Part shown: positions 1 to 9,028 of the stretch, in pieces | Numbering within the stretch: position 1 is the stretch's first letter | How the letters are laid out: each line of letters starts with the position of its first letter | Assembly (NCBI GenBank): GCA_963809965.1 | Contig: CAWELU010000057.1 | Span: forward strand, 72,419-136,418 | From: CAIWHR01 sp963809965 | GTDB taxonomy: Bacteria > Pseudomonadota > Gammaproteobacteria > Burkholderiales > Casimicrobiaceae | Length of the DNA: 64,000 nucleotides | Reading direction: 5' to 3' | The notes under the pieces: generated by a model | What the model was told of the DNA's origin: nothing | Seen by the model: the letters and a program-made list of their open reading frames with translations, nothing else | The model's database searches: none | Translations under genes and position numbers: made by a program

Positions 1-2
1 CG

Positions 3-773
3 GCGTTAGCCGCATTCAAGGTTCCCCCGTCGGTGGAGGCGGATTGGAGCGCGTTCCGGACGATGTTTCGTGCGCTCCACGCGCCAGCGGTGGATTGGCC
101 TGCCGAGCTGGAAGTCGTTACCCGATGGTACGAACCACACCTGCAGCGCCTCTACGAGGATGTGGCCGCGCGCCAAGCGGACCTCGTCCAGCTCCAACAC
201 ATCGCGTCGACCTTCCCGTCCCGCGAGCGCTTCCTCACCGAAATGGCGCTCGACCCTCCGGACGCAACGAGCGGCGAGGCGGGCGCACCGGGAAAGGACG
301 ACGACTACCTGATCCTGTCGACCATTCACTCGGCCAAGGGACAGGAATGGAAGTCCGTGCAGATCCTCAATGTCGTCGACGGCTGCATCCCCTCCGACAT
401 GAGCACCGGAACGACCGAAGAAGTCGAGGAGGAGCGGCGTCTCCTCTATGTCGCAATGACGCGGGCCAAGGAGGCGCTGCAGCTGCTCGTGCCGCAGCGT
501 TTCTACGTCCACCAGCAATCCGCGTACGGCGATCGGCACGTTTACGCGTCGCGCAGCCGCTTCATTCCCGACGCTACTGACCGCGTTGTTCGAGTGTTCG
601 GTCTGGCCCGTCGCGGCACGAGCCGTGGAAGAGACACGCGCTCCGCAGCATCCGTCGCCACCAGTCGATCTCGCGGAACGCATTCGCCTGCTATGGCGAT
701 GAGAGGACCGCCACGCGATCGACCGCGCACAACAATTGGGAACGGTGGCGGCCGGACTTCGGACCATTCGTGA
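3..773 (+). CDS. uvrD: UvrD/PcrA-type DNA helicase, C-terminal part (5' end outside window)
   Basis: The reading frame is open to the left edge of the window, so the gene is partial. The visible residues carry two diagnostic superfamily 1A helicase motifs: STIHSAKGQEW at about nt 318-350 (motif V region) and EEERRLLYVAMTRAK at about nt 430-475 (motif VI, the arginine finger). This end of the protein couples ATP hydrolysis to 3'-5' unwinding in repair or replication restart. The last 60 or so residues are Arg/Ser/Thr-rich and unlike a helicase domain, so they may be a poorly conserved tail or the result of a late frameshift. The assignment to the UvrD/Rep family is firm; UvrD versus Rep or a related paralogue cannot be decided from the C-terminus alone. 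Confidence 0.85.
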   Translation, partial: ALAAFKVPPSVEADWSAFRTMFRALHAPAVDWPAELEVVTRWYEPHLQRLYEDVAARQADLVQLQHIASTFPSRERFLTEMALDPPDATSGEAGAPGKDDDYLILSTIHSAKGQEWKSVQILNVVDGCIPSDMSTGTTEEVEEERRLLYVAMTRAKEALQLLVPQRFYVHQQSAYGDRHVYASRSRFIPDATDRVVRVFGLARRGTSRGRDTRSAASVATSRSRGTHSPAMAMRGPPRDRPRTTIGNGGGRTSDHS

Positions 774-835
774 GCATTCGTTCTTGATGCTTGACCATCT
801 CGGTTCGGCAACAGTGAACGTTCGGACGTTGTCGA

Positions 836-1757
836 TCAACGGCCCTTCCTGGCCTTGGCCGGCACCCGGATTGCGTCGATGAACGCCGCGAGGGCAGGGG
901 ATACCTGGCGTCGACCCGGGTAATAGAGGAAGAACCCGGGAAACGGCGGACACCAATCCTCGAGCACTCTCGTGAGCGCGCCAGCCTTCACCAGTGAGGA
1001 AACCTGGTCCTCGATCAGGTAGCGCGAGGCCCAATCCGGCCAGCGCGGAATCGAGCACCATCAGCTCGTCATCGAAGACGAGCGGTCCGTCCACCCCAAC
1101 CTCGAGCTTGTGGCGGCCCTGCTCGAACTCCCACTTGTAGATCGTCCCCGCGGTCGGCAACCTGAAGTTGATGCAGCGGTGTTGACGGAGATCGTGAGGC
1201 GTTGACGGGGCTGGATGCGACGCAAAGTACTGCGGAGATCCGACGACGGCCATCCGAAGCTGTCCCGTCACCGGTACGGCCACCACGTCCTTCTCGAGCG
1301 ACTCGCCAAGGCGAATGCCGGCGTCGAACCGCTGCGCGACGATGTTGGTCAAGCCAGGATCGATGAGGATTTCGACGACGATCTCGGGATAGCGCTGGGT
1401 GAACCGGGGCAGGACGGGCGCTACCACCATTCGAGCAGCAGATCGGGATGCGGTGATCCGGACGTGTCCCGAGGGCCGCTCGAGCAACCGCCCCAGCTCC
1501 TCGACCGCGCCGGAGATCTCCTCGATGGCAGGACGAAGCCGCGCGAGCAATCGCTCGCCGGCCTCCGTCGTCGAGACGCTTCGCGTGCTGCGGGCCAGCA
1601 GCTGGATGCGCAGCCGCTCCTCGAGGCGCCGCATCGTATGGCTGAGCGCCGACGGAGAAACGCCGAGCCGCGCGGCCGCTCGCGTGAAGCTGCGTTCCTC
1701 CGCGACGACGGCGAACGCCGCCAGGCTGCCCCAGTCTTCCCGGTCCATTCCTGACAA
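836..1757 (-). CDS. LysR-family transcriptional regulator (one apparent frameshift)
   Basis: The N-terminus (first 60 residues) is a typical LysR winged helix-turn-helix with FTRAAARLGVSPSALS as recognition region. The effector-binding domain follows. Near nt 1015-1030 the frame shifts. Joining the second frame, which contains YLIEDQVSSLVKAG and FFLYYPGRRQVSPAL, gives a protein of about 306 residues ending at nt 836, the normal LysR length. Without the correction the frame runs on antisense through the helicase gene, which is not credible. An internal ATG at nt 1748 (MDREDWGSLAAF) is as likely a start as nt 1757. It is divergent from the aldo/keto reductase 107 bp away, the usual arrangement for a LysR protein and its target, so it probably controls that gene. 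Confidence 0.88.
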
Positions 1758-1864
1758 TAAGTCAATACCTCATTCGGATTCTACGTCTTTATCCAGGGAG
1801 TTGAAACGCGGATCATGTTCACCGGAATGGAGGACATTTCGTCTTGGATCTTCATGGGGGAAAT

Positions 1865-2857
1865 ATGCAGAAGCGCACTCTTGGAGAAAGTGGACTGGAG
1901 GTTTCGGCCATCGGCTTGGGCTGCATGGGACTGAGCTTCGGCTACGGTCCGGCGGTCGACAAGAAGGACGGAATCGCGCTGATCCGGTCGGCCGTTGCGC
2001 GGGGCGTCACCTTTTTCGACACCGCCGAAGTCTACGGCCCGTTCACGAACGAGGAGCTGGTGGGCGAGGCACTGGCCCCGTTCCGCGATCAGGTGGTGAT
2101 CGCAACCAAGTTCGGCTTCGACATCGACCCGAAGGACGGCAAGCAGCTGGGCCTCGACAGCCGTCCCGAACGCATCAAGCAGGTGGCCGCGGCATCGCTC
2201 AAGCGGCTCAAGACGGATGTCATCGATCTCTTCTATCAGCATCGCGTCGATCCGAACGTGCCGATCGAAGATGTCGCCGGCGCGGTCAAGGACCTGATCC
2301 GCGAAGGCAAGGTCAGGCACTTCGGTCTTTCGGAGCCGGGCGTGCAGACGATCCGGCGGGCACACGCCGTCCAGCCGGTCGCCGCGGTTCAGAGCGAATA
2401 CTCGATGTGGTGGCGAGAACCCGAGCAGGAGGTCCTGCCGACGCTCGAGGAACTCGGCATCGGCTTCGTTCCCTTCAGCCCGCTGGGCAAGGGCTTCCTC
2501 ACGGGCGCGATCAACGAGAACACGACGTTCGACAGCACCGACTTCCGCAATGTCGTTCCCCGCTTCACGCCGGAGGCCCGCAAGGCGAACCAGGCCCTGG
2601 TCGATCTGCTCGGCGAGATCGCAGCCCGGAAGCAGGTGACGCCCGCCCAGATCGCCATCGCCTGGCTCCTGGCCCAGAAGCCGTGGATCGTTCCGATACC
2701 CGGCACCACGAAGCTGCATCGCCTGGAGGAAAACATCGGCGCGGTCGCCGTCGAACTGATGCCCGAGGAGCTTCGCATCATCGACGGTGCCGTCTCGAAG
2801 ATCACGGTACAAGGGGCCCGGTATCCGGAACATCTGCAGCGCCTGGTAGGTCGCTGA
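1865..2857 (+). CDS. aldo/keto reductase
   Basis: This is a 330-residue (alpha/beta)8-barrel NADPH-dependent oxidoreductase. The catalytic tetrad is visible in order: Asp and Tyr in FFDTAEVYGP, Lys in VIATKFGF and His in LFYQHRVD. The NADPH-binding signature IPGTTKLHRLEEN lies near the C-terminus. I chose the ATG at nt 1865 (MQKRTLGESGL) because a GGGGGA sequence sits just upstream; an in-frame start at 1844 is possible. It resembles the AKR13 or YakC-like group that reduces small aldehydes and ketones. The divergent LysR gene is the probable regulator. The physiological substrate is unknown. Confidence 0.93.
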   Translation: MQKRTLGESGLEVSAIGLGCMGLSFGYGPAVDKKDGIALIRSAVARGVTFFDTAEVYGPFTNEELVGEALAPFRDQVVIATKFGFDIDPKDGKQLGLDSRPERIKQVAAASLKRLKTDVIDLFYQHRVDPNVPIEDVAGAVKDLIREGKVRHFGLSEPGVQTIRRAHAVQPVAAVQSEYSMWWREPEQEVLPTLEELGIGFVPFSPLGKGFLTGAINENTTFDSTDFRNVVPRFTPEARKANQALVDLLGEIAARKQVTPAQIAIAWLLAQKPWIVPIPGTTKLHRLEENIGAVAVELMPEELRIIDGAVSKITVQGARYPEHLQRLVGR

Positions 2858-2922
2858 ACGTCTCTCACATCAGAAGCGCAAGAAGGAAACAGCAACCAGT
2901 CTGGACGCGCGGAGAAAACCCT

Positions 2923-4014
2923 ATGACTGCGAAGCATCGGAGGTTATTGAACGTACTCTGCCTGATCTCGGCCGGCATTGTTGCTTCAGCATGTGCAACG
3001 TCTGGCGGGAATGACAAGCCCGAGCCGCTGATCATCAAGGAGCAGGGCAGTTTTGCAGTCGGTGGAACCGTGATCACCCACCCCGGCACCTACGACCCCA
3101 TGAAGCAGCAGGCCCCGGACGGGCAGACGTTTCACGGTGATCACGCCTATGTGTTCTATCAAGTCCCGTTCAACGCCCGCAAGCTTCCTCTCGTGCTCTG
3201 GCACGGCTTCGGACAGTTCTCGAAGACATGGGAAAGCACACCGGATGGGCGCGAGGGCTTCCAGAACATCTTCCTGCGCCGCGGCTTCGGGGTGTACGTG
3301 ATCGACCAGCCACGACGTGGCAATGCAGGACGCAGCACCCTGCCAATGACGATAACGCCTACGCCCGACGAGCAAACCTGGTTCAACATCTTCCGCGTCG
3401 GTATCTGGCCGAACTATTTCCCCGGCGTGCAATTCTCGCGCGACCCGGAGGCCTTGAACCAGTACTTCCGCCAGATGACGCCCAACACGGGTCCCTTCGA
3501 TGTGGAGGTGATCTCGGACGCCGTTTCCGCGCTGTTCAACAGAATCGGGCCCGGAATCCTCGTCACCCATTCACAAGGCGGTGGGCCGGGCTGGGTCACC
3601 GCCATGAAGAATCGCAACGTCCGTGCCGTCGTTTCCTACGAGCCCGGCAGCGGCTTTGTCTTTCCGAACGGCGAGGTGCCGCCTCCGATGCCAAGCTCGG
3701 GCGGCGCCCTGGAGGCGGTTGGCGTGCCTCTGTCCGAGTTCATGCTGCTCACGAAGATCCCGATCGTCATCTTCTACGGCGACAACATTCCAGCGGAGCC
3801 GATGGCGGTTCCGAGCCAGGACCAGTGGCGCGTGCGCCTGGCGATGGCGAGGCTATGGGCGGACGCCGTGAACCGCCGAGGGGGTGACGTTACCGTCGTG
3901 CACTTGCCCGAAGCGGGCATTCGCGGCAATACGCACTTTGCATTCTCCGATCTGAACAATCTCGAGATCGCGGGCCTTCTGTCCGAATTTCTCGGGAAGA
4001 AGAGGTTGGATTGA
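2923..4014 (+). CDS. alpha/beta-hydrolase lipoprotein
   Basis: The 363-residue product starts with a lipoprotein signal: a basic N-terminus, a hydrophobic stretch and the lipobox ASAC near residue 28, so it is probably anchored in the outer membrane. The alpha/beta-hydrolase fold is indicated by the oxyanion-hole sequence LWHGFGQ and the nucleophile elbow VTHSQGGG with Ser217; a His in GNTHFAFSD near the C-terminus is the likely catalytic base. It belongs to an esterase-like family of unknown substrate. It lies 65 bp after the aldo/keto reductase in the same direction, and its stop nearly abuts the next gene, so the three probably form one transcript. Confidence 0.8.
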   Translation: MTAKHRRLLNVLCLISAGIVASACATSGGNDKPEPLIIKEQGSFAVGGTVITHPGTYDPMKQQAPDGQTFHGDHAYVFYQVPFNARKLPLVLWHGFGQFSKTWESTPDGREGFQNIFLRRGFGVYVIDQPRRGNAGRSTLPMTITPTPDEQTWFNIFRVGIWPNYFPGVQFSRDPEALNQYFRQMTPNTGPFDVEVISDAVSALFNRIGPGILVTHSQGGGPGWVTAMKNRNVRAVVSYEPGSGFVFPNGEVPPPMPSSGGALEAVGVPLSEFMLLTKIPIVIFYGDNIPAEPMAVPSQDQWRVRLAMARLWADAVNRRGGDVTVVHLPEAGIRGNTHFAFSDLNNLEIAGLLSEFLGKKRLD

Positions 4015-4016
4015 CC

Positions 4017-4364
4017 ATGCGGGTGGGTATCCTCGGTTCAGGCCTGATGGGCGGCAAACTCGGAACGATCTTCGCGCGGGCCGGACACGACGTGGTATTC
4101 AGCTACGCGCGCAGCGAGCAGAAGCTCAAGACTCTGGCTCGCAACGCCAAGGGCAACGCGACCCACGGCACACCGCGTGAGGCGGCGCTTCAAGCAGACG
4201 CCGTTCTGCTGGCGGTGCATTGGTCGCGCATGCAGGACGCGCTGAAGCAGGCCGGCGATCTATCCGCCCGATACGTCGAGCCGTTCGCACTGCTCATCGG
4301 CGAGCTGGCGTACGGAGATGCCGGCGGGCCGGAACTGGCGTATCGGTTCGAACGGATTGGGTAA
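4017..4364 (+). pseudogene. NADPH-dependent F420-reductase-like dehydrogenase with a large internal deletion
   Basis: The N-terminus carries the Rossmann dinucleotide motif in MRVGILGSGLMGGKLG and resembles coenzyme F420-dependent NADP reductase-like proteins, which are about 210 residues long. Here only 116 codons remain. After residue 83 (KQAGDLS) the sequence jumps directly to SARYVEPFALLIGELAYG, which in full-length relatives lies close to the C-terminus. About 95-100 residues covering the second half of the domain are missing without loss of frame. The start ATG at 4017 follows the hydrolase stop by two bases. The product is unlikely to be an active dehydrogenase, so I annotate it as a remnant, although it would still be translated. 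Confidence 0.7.
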
Positions 4365-4555
4365 TGAGACCGACGAGGTGCTAAACGCCCTCTTCGCGGG
4401 AAACAACTTCCGACCAGCGACGCTGTGCGCGTGACCAATTCGAAGCAAGCGCCGAGAGTGCAACGTTCGGCTAGACGCGGGACTGCCGCCTGCAATTCCT
4501 AGGCACTTCGGAGCGGGACTTAGGCAGCAGTTCTTGCGCCAAGTCAAGGATCTAC

Positions 4556-4632
4556 TGGTCGGGGTGAGAGGATTTGAACCTCCGGCCTCTACGTCCCGAA
4601 CGTAGCGCTCTACCAGGCTAAGCTACACCCCG
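4556..4632 (-). tRNA. tRNA-Pro (anticodon CGG)
   Basis: Read on the minus strand, the acceptor arms CGGGGTG (nt 4632-4626) and CACCCCG (4566-4560) pair perfectly. The anticodon stem CTACG/CGTAG encloses the loop TTCGGGA with anticodon CGG, which reads proline codon CCG. The T arm contains GGTTCAAATCC. The 3' end ACCA is encoded at 4559-4556. It stands alone between the truncated dehydrogenase and ispB. Confidence 0.95.
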
Positions 4633-4726
4633 AATGGCCGTTGGCGGCCGCGATGCCTCGACCCGCGCGCGGGAAACCATCGGTTGCGCCGGCCGCCGCC
4701 CGACAATTGCACTGGAACGCCTTGTT

Positions 4727-5695
4727 TCAGAACGTTCTGCGGGCGGCAAAGGACGCCAATTCTAACAGACTTTCCCGGTGTGGCGAAGCCGGCAGGCCGT
4801 CCACGCAGGCCGCCGCTGCCTTGCTTTCCACAAGCGCTCGCTCACGGGAATAGACGAGCGCGCCGGTACGGGCCAGGACGTCGATCACGGGCTTCAACTC
4901 GGTGCGCCGGCCGTTGGTGATCGCCGCGCGGATCAGCGCTGCATCGTCGGCGTTGCCGGTCGCGATGGCCCAGATGAGCGGCAGCGTCATCTTGCCCTCG
5001 GCAAGGTCGTCGCCGAGGTTCTTGCCGATCGCAGCCTGGTCGCCGCTGTAATCGAGCACGTCGTCGACGAGCTGGAACGCCGTGCCCAGGTGCATGCCGT
5101 AACGGGCGAGCGCCGCTTCGCGCTCCGGTTGCGCGCCGCCCAGCACGGCGCCGAGTTGCGTGGCGGCTTCGAACAGCTTCGCCGTCTTGCGTTGGATGAC
5201 CGCCAGGTACGTGTTCTCGTCGAGATGCGGATTGCCGGAGTTCATGAGTTGCAGCACCTCGCCCTCGGCGATCACGTTGGTCGCGCGGGAAAGGATCTCC
5301 AGAACCCGCACTGACCCGACGCTCACCATCAGCTCGAACGCGCGCGAGTAGAGGAAATCGCCGACCAGCACCGACGCCGCGTTCCCGAACGTCGCGTTGG
5401 CTGTCGCGTGTCCGCGGCGCAGATCGGATTCGTCGACCACGTCGTCGTGGAGCAGGGTGGCCGTGTGGATCATCTCGACGACCGCGGCCAGCGTGTGCTG
5501 GTGCCGGCCATCGTACCCACAGGCGCGCGCGGAAAGGATCACGAGCGCCGGCCGAAGTCGCTTGCCACCGCCGCCGATGATGTACTCGGCGACCTGCCGG
5601 ACGAGTGCGACGTCCGAATCGAGGCTCGACCGCAGCGCACGGTCGACCTCCAGCATGTCCTCGGCGAGCAGGGCCTTCAGGGATTCTGTGGTCAC
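4727..5695 (-). CDS. ispB: octaprenyl/polyprenyl diphosphate synthase
   Basis: This 322-residue trans-prenyltransferase has both aspartate-rich motifs: LLHDDVVDESD at residues 81-91 and LVDDVLDYSGD at 209-219, with GGGGKRLRPAL upstream for diphosphate binding. It condenses isopentenyl diphosphate with farnesyl diphosphate to make the ubiquinone side chain. Its location divergent from rplU-rpmA is the standard proteobacterial arrangement and supports ispB over other prenyl synthases. Confidence 0.95.
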   Translation of the reverse strand: MTTESLKALLAEDMLEVDRALRSSLDSDVALVRQVAEYIIGGGGKRLRPALVILSARACGYDGRHQHTLAAVVEMIHTATLLHDDVVDESDLRRGHATANATFGNAASVLVGDFLYSRAFELMVSVGSVRVLEILSRATNVIAEGEVLQLMNSGNPHLDENTYLAVIQRKTAKLFEAATQLGAVLGGAQPEREAALARYGMHLGTAFQLVDDVLDYSGDQAAIGKNLGDDLAEGKMTLPLIWAIATGNADDAALIRAAITNGRRTELKPVIDVLARTGALVYSRERALVESKAAAACVDGLPASPHRESLLELASFAARRTF

Positions 5696-5869
5696 GGGGA
5701 GGTCGCAGAAGCGTGGTGCCGGCGGCGGTCATCGAGGCCGGCGTTTACCGGGGCCTGGGGTCGGCTGCCCCGTGGCGAACCGCGCCAAACGGGTCGGGAT
5801 TGTAACCGATGGGGCTCGCCGTCTTCGCTGCCCGACGTTGGGGCATTCGACACGTCACTGCGCCGGACT

Positions 5870-5899
5870 TTGACAAGGGTTGCGCTAAACGATTAGAAT
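5870..5899 (+). promoter_or_regulatory. sigma70 promoter of rplU-rpmA
   Basis: TTGACA at 5870-5875 is followed after 18 bp by TAGAAT at 5894-5899. It lies about 95 bp before the rplU start, in the ispB-rplU divergent region (5696-5994). I see no other feature in that 299-bp gap. Confidence 0.8.
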
Positions 5900-5994
5900 A
5901 CAAGGCTTTCCGCGATCCGCGCGGCTGAAATCACGCAACTTGCGCGCCACGGCGGTTAGCCGACCGTGGAGCGCCATCGGAACGGAGTATCCCC

Positions 5995-6306
5995 ATGTAC
6001 GCGGTCATCAAGACCGGCGGCAAGCAGTACAAGGTTGCCCCCGGCGAAAAACTCAAGGTCGAACAGCTGCGAGCGGACGTGGGCGCCGAAGTCGTGCTCG
6101 ATCAGGTATTGCTGGTCGGTGACGGCGAAAGCGTCCGTCTTGGTCAACCGGTCGTCGCCGGGGCGACGGTCAAGGCCACCGTCGTCGCGCACGGACGTGG
6201 CGAGAAGATCAAGATCTTCAAGATGCGCCGGCGCAAGCACTATCAGAAGCACCAGGGCCATCGCCAGAACTACACCGAGCTCAAGATCGACAGCATCGTC
6301 GCCTGA
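5995..6306 (+). CDS. rplU: 50S ribosomal protein L21
   Basis: The 103-residue product begins MYAVIKTGGKQYKV, the conserved L21 N-terminus, and contains the KMRRRKHYQKHQGHRQ segment that contacts 23S rRNA. It is the first gene of the rplU-rpmA operon, 15 bp before rpmA. The strong sigma70 promoter at 5870-5899 fits a highly expressed ribosomal gene. Confidence 0.98.
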   Translation: MYAVIKTGGKQYKVAPGEKLKVEQLRADVGAEVVLDQVLLVGDGESVRLGQPVVAGATVKATVVAHGRGEKIKIFKMRRRKHYQKHQGHRQNYTELKIDSIVA

Positions 6307-6321
6307 CCCGGAGGACACACC

Positions 6322-6585
6322 ATGGCACACAAAAAGGCGGGCGGCAGCTCACGCAACGGCCGCGATTCACAGGCGAAGCGCCTCGGCGTCAAGTCGTACG
6401 GCGGCGAACAGATCAATGCCGGCAGCATCATCGTCCGGCAGCGCGGCACGCTCATTCATCCCGGCACCAACGTCGGAATGGGCAAGGACCACACGTTGTT
6501 CGCCCTGGTCAAGGGCAAGGTCGTGTTCGCGACCAAGGGCCCCGACAAGAAGAAGTTCGTCAGCATCGATCCGGTTGCAGCATAG
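6322..6585 (+). CDS. rpmA: 50S ribosomal protein L27
   Basis: The 87-residue product starts MAHKKAGGSSRNGRDSQAKR, the nearly invariant L27 N-terminus that reaches into the peptidyl-transferase centre. GGAGG lies just upstream of the ATG. There is no Firmicute-type N-terminal cleavage extension. An intrinsic terminator follows 45 bp later. Confidence 0.98.
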   Translation: MAHKKAGGSSRNGRDSQAKRLGVKSYGGEQINAGSIIVRQRGTLIHPGTNVGMGKDHTLFALVKGKVVFATKGPDKKKFVSIDPVAA

Positions 6586-6629
6586 CGACCCGCCCGCTCC
6601 GTCCGCGGCACATCCGCGGACGAACGAAG

Positions 6630-6655
6630 ATCCCGGCCGGGCGCCGGGATTTTTT
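6630..6655 (+). terminator. intrinsic terminator of rplU-rpmA
   Basis: A perfect 8-bp stem, ATCCCGGC (6630-6637) and GCCGGGAT (6643-6650), closes a 5-nt loop and is followed by six T residues. Confidence 0.9.
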
Positions 6656-6748
6656 CGTCCGGTGCCACCGGAGCCGCTCCTTCCTTCCTGCGGTGTGTAT
6701 CCCCACGCGCTGCCCGCTCGCGGGGCTGCTGCCGTCCGGCCCGTGCCG

Positions 6749-7831
6749 CTACCGCCGCTCCAGCCACCAGAGCATCGCCATCGTGAGGGCGACGAATGCG
6801 ACGAGCGGGAACACCGCGGAGAACAGTGGCGGCCAGTCGTTCAGCACGCCGAGATTCGAGAACAACCGGACGAAGAGGAAGAAGGTGAGCCCGAGAATTG
6901 TTCCGGCGAAGATCCTGAATCCGATGCCGCCCTGTCGGCGCTGGAAGTACGAGAACGGCAGCGCCACGATCATCATCACGATCACGGCGACGGGAAAGAA
7001 GATCTTGTTCCAGAACGCGATCTCGAAGCGAGTCGTCTTCTGCGCGCCGCCGCCCAATAGGCGCATGTTCTCCCATAGCGTATTGAGCTCGAGTCGTTCC
7101 GGCGCGACCTGGTAGACGGTCAGCAGCGATGGCCGCAACACCGTTTCCCACACCCAATCGTCGGTCGTCGTGACCTTGATGGCCGTCGGCGAAAGCTCGG
7201 TTGCCTCCACGGCGTTCAGCCGCCATTTGCCGTTGCCGGCGAAGCTCCCCGATTCCGCCGTGCGGACCGTCTTGAGCCGAAGTTCGTCGTCGAACTCGTA
7301 GATCGCGATGCCGACGAGCGTCATGTTGGCGAGCACGCTGCGGATGTTGACGAACGTCTGGTCCTGCTTGAACCAGAAGCCGGACTGGAACTGCTGCGCG
7401 ACCACGCTCGACGTGTCGCCCCGCGCCTGGGCTCGGACCTTCTGTGCAAGCCAGATTGCCGGCGGGGCCACGAATTCGCCGGCGAGAAACGTCACCAGCG
7501 CCAGCGGGATGCCAATGCGCACCAGCGACCATGCGACCTGACCCAGCGAGGCGCCGGATGCGCGCATCACCGTGTATTCGGAGTTGGAAACGAGCTGCGC
7601 CAGCGCGAACAGCGTGCCGATCAGCGCTGCCACTGGAAAGAGCTCGTACATCCGCGAGGGGAGCTGCAGGGCGACGTACAGCAGCGCCGTCGATATCGTG
7701 TAGTTGCCGCGGCCCACATCGCCCAGTTCATGGATCAGGTCGAAGAACGCGAACAGCATGACGAGCGCGGTGAAGATCAGCATGATCGCCGAGAGCACCT
7801 CGCGGCCGATGTAGCGGGTCAACGTCTTCAT
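6749..7831 (-). CDS. lptG: LPS export ABC transporter permease LptG
   Basis: This 360-residue YjgP/YjgQ-family inner-membrane protein has three predicted helices at the N-terminus, a periplasmic beta-jellyroll-like region (about 140-260) and three helices at the C-terminus. With LptF and the LptB ATPase (not in this window) it extracts lipopolysaccharide from the inner membrane and passes it to the Lpt bridge. The N-terminus MKTLTRYIGREVL is characteristic of LptG. It overlaps the end of lptF by 4 bp (start 7831, lptF stop 7828), so the two are translationally coupled. Confidence 0.95.
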   Translation of the reverse strand: MKTLTRYIGREVLSAIMLIFTALVMLFAFFDLIHELGDVGRGNYTISTALLYVALQLPSRMYELFPVAALIGTLFALAQLVSNSEYTVMRASGASLGQVAWSLVRIGIPLALVTFLAGEFVAPPAIWLAQKVRAQARGDTSSVVAQQFQSGFWFKQDQTFVNIRSVLANMTLVGIAIYEFDDELRLKTVRTAESGSFAGNGKWRLNAVEATELSPTAIKVTTTDDWVWETVLRPSLLTVYQVAPERLELNTLWENMRLLGGGAQKTTRFEIAFWNKIFFPVAVIVMMIVALPFSYFQRRQGGIGFRIFAGTILGLTFFLFVRLFSNLGVLNDWPPLFSAVFPLVAFVALTMAMLWWLERR

Positions 7832-8928
7832 GCGGTCGCCGCTTTCGCCGACGCGCGGAAGCGGAGCCGCCCGAACGGCGAAATCTGGTGGCCCAGGAGG
7901 ATCAGGACGACGCCGATCGCGATCGCGTGCGGCAACGTGAATCCCGTCCAGAATCCGAGCTTTCCCTGCGCGATGAAGCTCTGGACGATGTTGAGGCAGT
8001 TGCTGTAGATCATGTACACGAACGCCGCGGCGATCAGGTTGAACGAGCGCCCCATTCGCGGGTTCACGTACGCGAGCGGCACCGCGAGCAGCGTCAGCAC
8101 CAGCGCGGAAACCGGCACCGAGAAACGCCAGAACAGCTCGGCCTGCTCGATCGCCCCGTCGGCGACCATCAGCAAGGGTGTGGGGATTGCCTTGGTCGAT
8201 GTCGGCAATGCGCGAAGCTCGGCAGGCTCGATCCTGCGCCCGAGCGAACCGAACTCGACGACGCGAAACTCCGTGCTGCCGGGCTTGCCCTCGTACTGGC
8301 GGCCGTCCTTCAACACGATGAACCGGTCACCGTTCGGCGCCACCTCCAGCGTCCCGGAGCGGGCGACCGTCGTGGCGTCCTTGCCTTCTTCGATCGAGTG
8401 CAGGAAGACGTTGCGCACCGTACCGTCGAACGTGTTGATGCTCTCGACGAACATGACGAGATTCGCACGCCGGAATTCCCGGAAGAGTCCCGGCGTGATG
8501 AGGGCCACTTCGTCGCGCGATTCGAGCTGCCGTTCGTACTCGAGCTTGCGCCGCTCCGCCCAGGGTGACAGGAACAGGGAAAGGACGACGATGGCGACGA
8601 AAAAGGGGGCAGCAAACCACAGGATCGGCGCCAGGCACGCGGTCAACGACTGTCCGGAGCTGAACCAGACAATCATCTCGCTGTCCCGATGCCACCGGGA
8701 AAGGGTAAGCAGCACTGTGACGAACAACGTGACCGAGAGCAGGATATTGAAGTAGAACAGGGCGTGGAAGCCCAGCAGCGCCAATATGCCCTCGGGCGCA
8801 ACGGTGCCGCCCGCCGCGCGGGTCAGCAGGCGCAGAACCAAATTGGTGAACAGGATCCCCAGCAGGACGACGAACAGCCCGATGGCCGTCGCGGTCATCT
8901 CGCGCACCAGGCTGCGGCGAAAAATCAT
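7828..8928 (-). CDS. lptF: LPS export ABC transporter permease LptF
   Basis: The 366-residue product starts MIFRRSLVREMTATAIG, the conserved LptF N-terminus, and has the same six-helix plus periplasmic-domain layout as LptG. It forms the LptB2FG complex that powers LPS transport. It is the promoter-proximal gene of the pair and is divergent from pepA, with 100 bp between the two starts. A shared regulatory region is therefore likely. Confidence 0.95.
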   Translation of the reverse strand: MIFRRSLVREMTATAIGLFVVLLGILFTNLVLRLLTRAAGGTVAPEGILALLGFHALFYFNILLSVTLFVTVLLTLSRWHRDSEMIVWFSSGQSLTACLAPILWFAAPFFVAIVVLSLFLSPWAERRKLEYERQLESRDEVALITPGLFREFRRANLVMFVESINTFDGTVRNVFLHSIEEGKDATTVARSGTLEVAPNGDRFIVLKDGRQYEGKPGSTEFRVVEFGSLGRRIEPAELRALPTSTKAIPTPLLMVADGAIEQAELFWRFSVPVSALVLTLLAVPLAYVNPRMGRSFNLIAAAFVYMIYSNCLNIVQSFIAQGKLGFWTGFTLPHAIAIGVVLILLGHQISPFGRLRFRASAKAATA

Positions 8929-8943
8929 GACGGCGGAAGAATT

Positions 8944-8973
8944 TTGACTTTTATCGGCCGTTTTGCCGATAAT
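8944..8973 (+). promoter_or_regulatory. sigma70 promoter of pepA with internal dyad
   Basis: TTGACT (8944-8949) and GATAAT (8968-8973) are separated by 18 bp. The spacer contains a perfect inverted repeat, ATCGGC (8953-8958) and GCCGAT (8965-8970), whose right arm overlaps the -10 box. This is an arrangement expected of a repressor operator. Which protein binds is unknown. Confidence 0.65.
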
Positions 8974-9028
8974 GCGGTCCAGACCGCCTTACGGCAAAAG
9001 AAACAAAACCTGGACACGGATGGGGACG

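Noticed and set aside
6..835. Continuation of the LysR frame antisense to the helicase
   Set aside because: It results from the frameshift near nt 1020. The corrected LysR protein ends at nt 836 with normal length.
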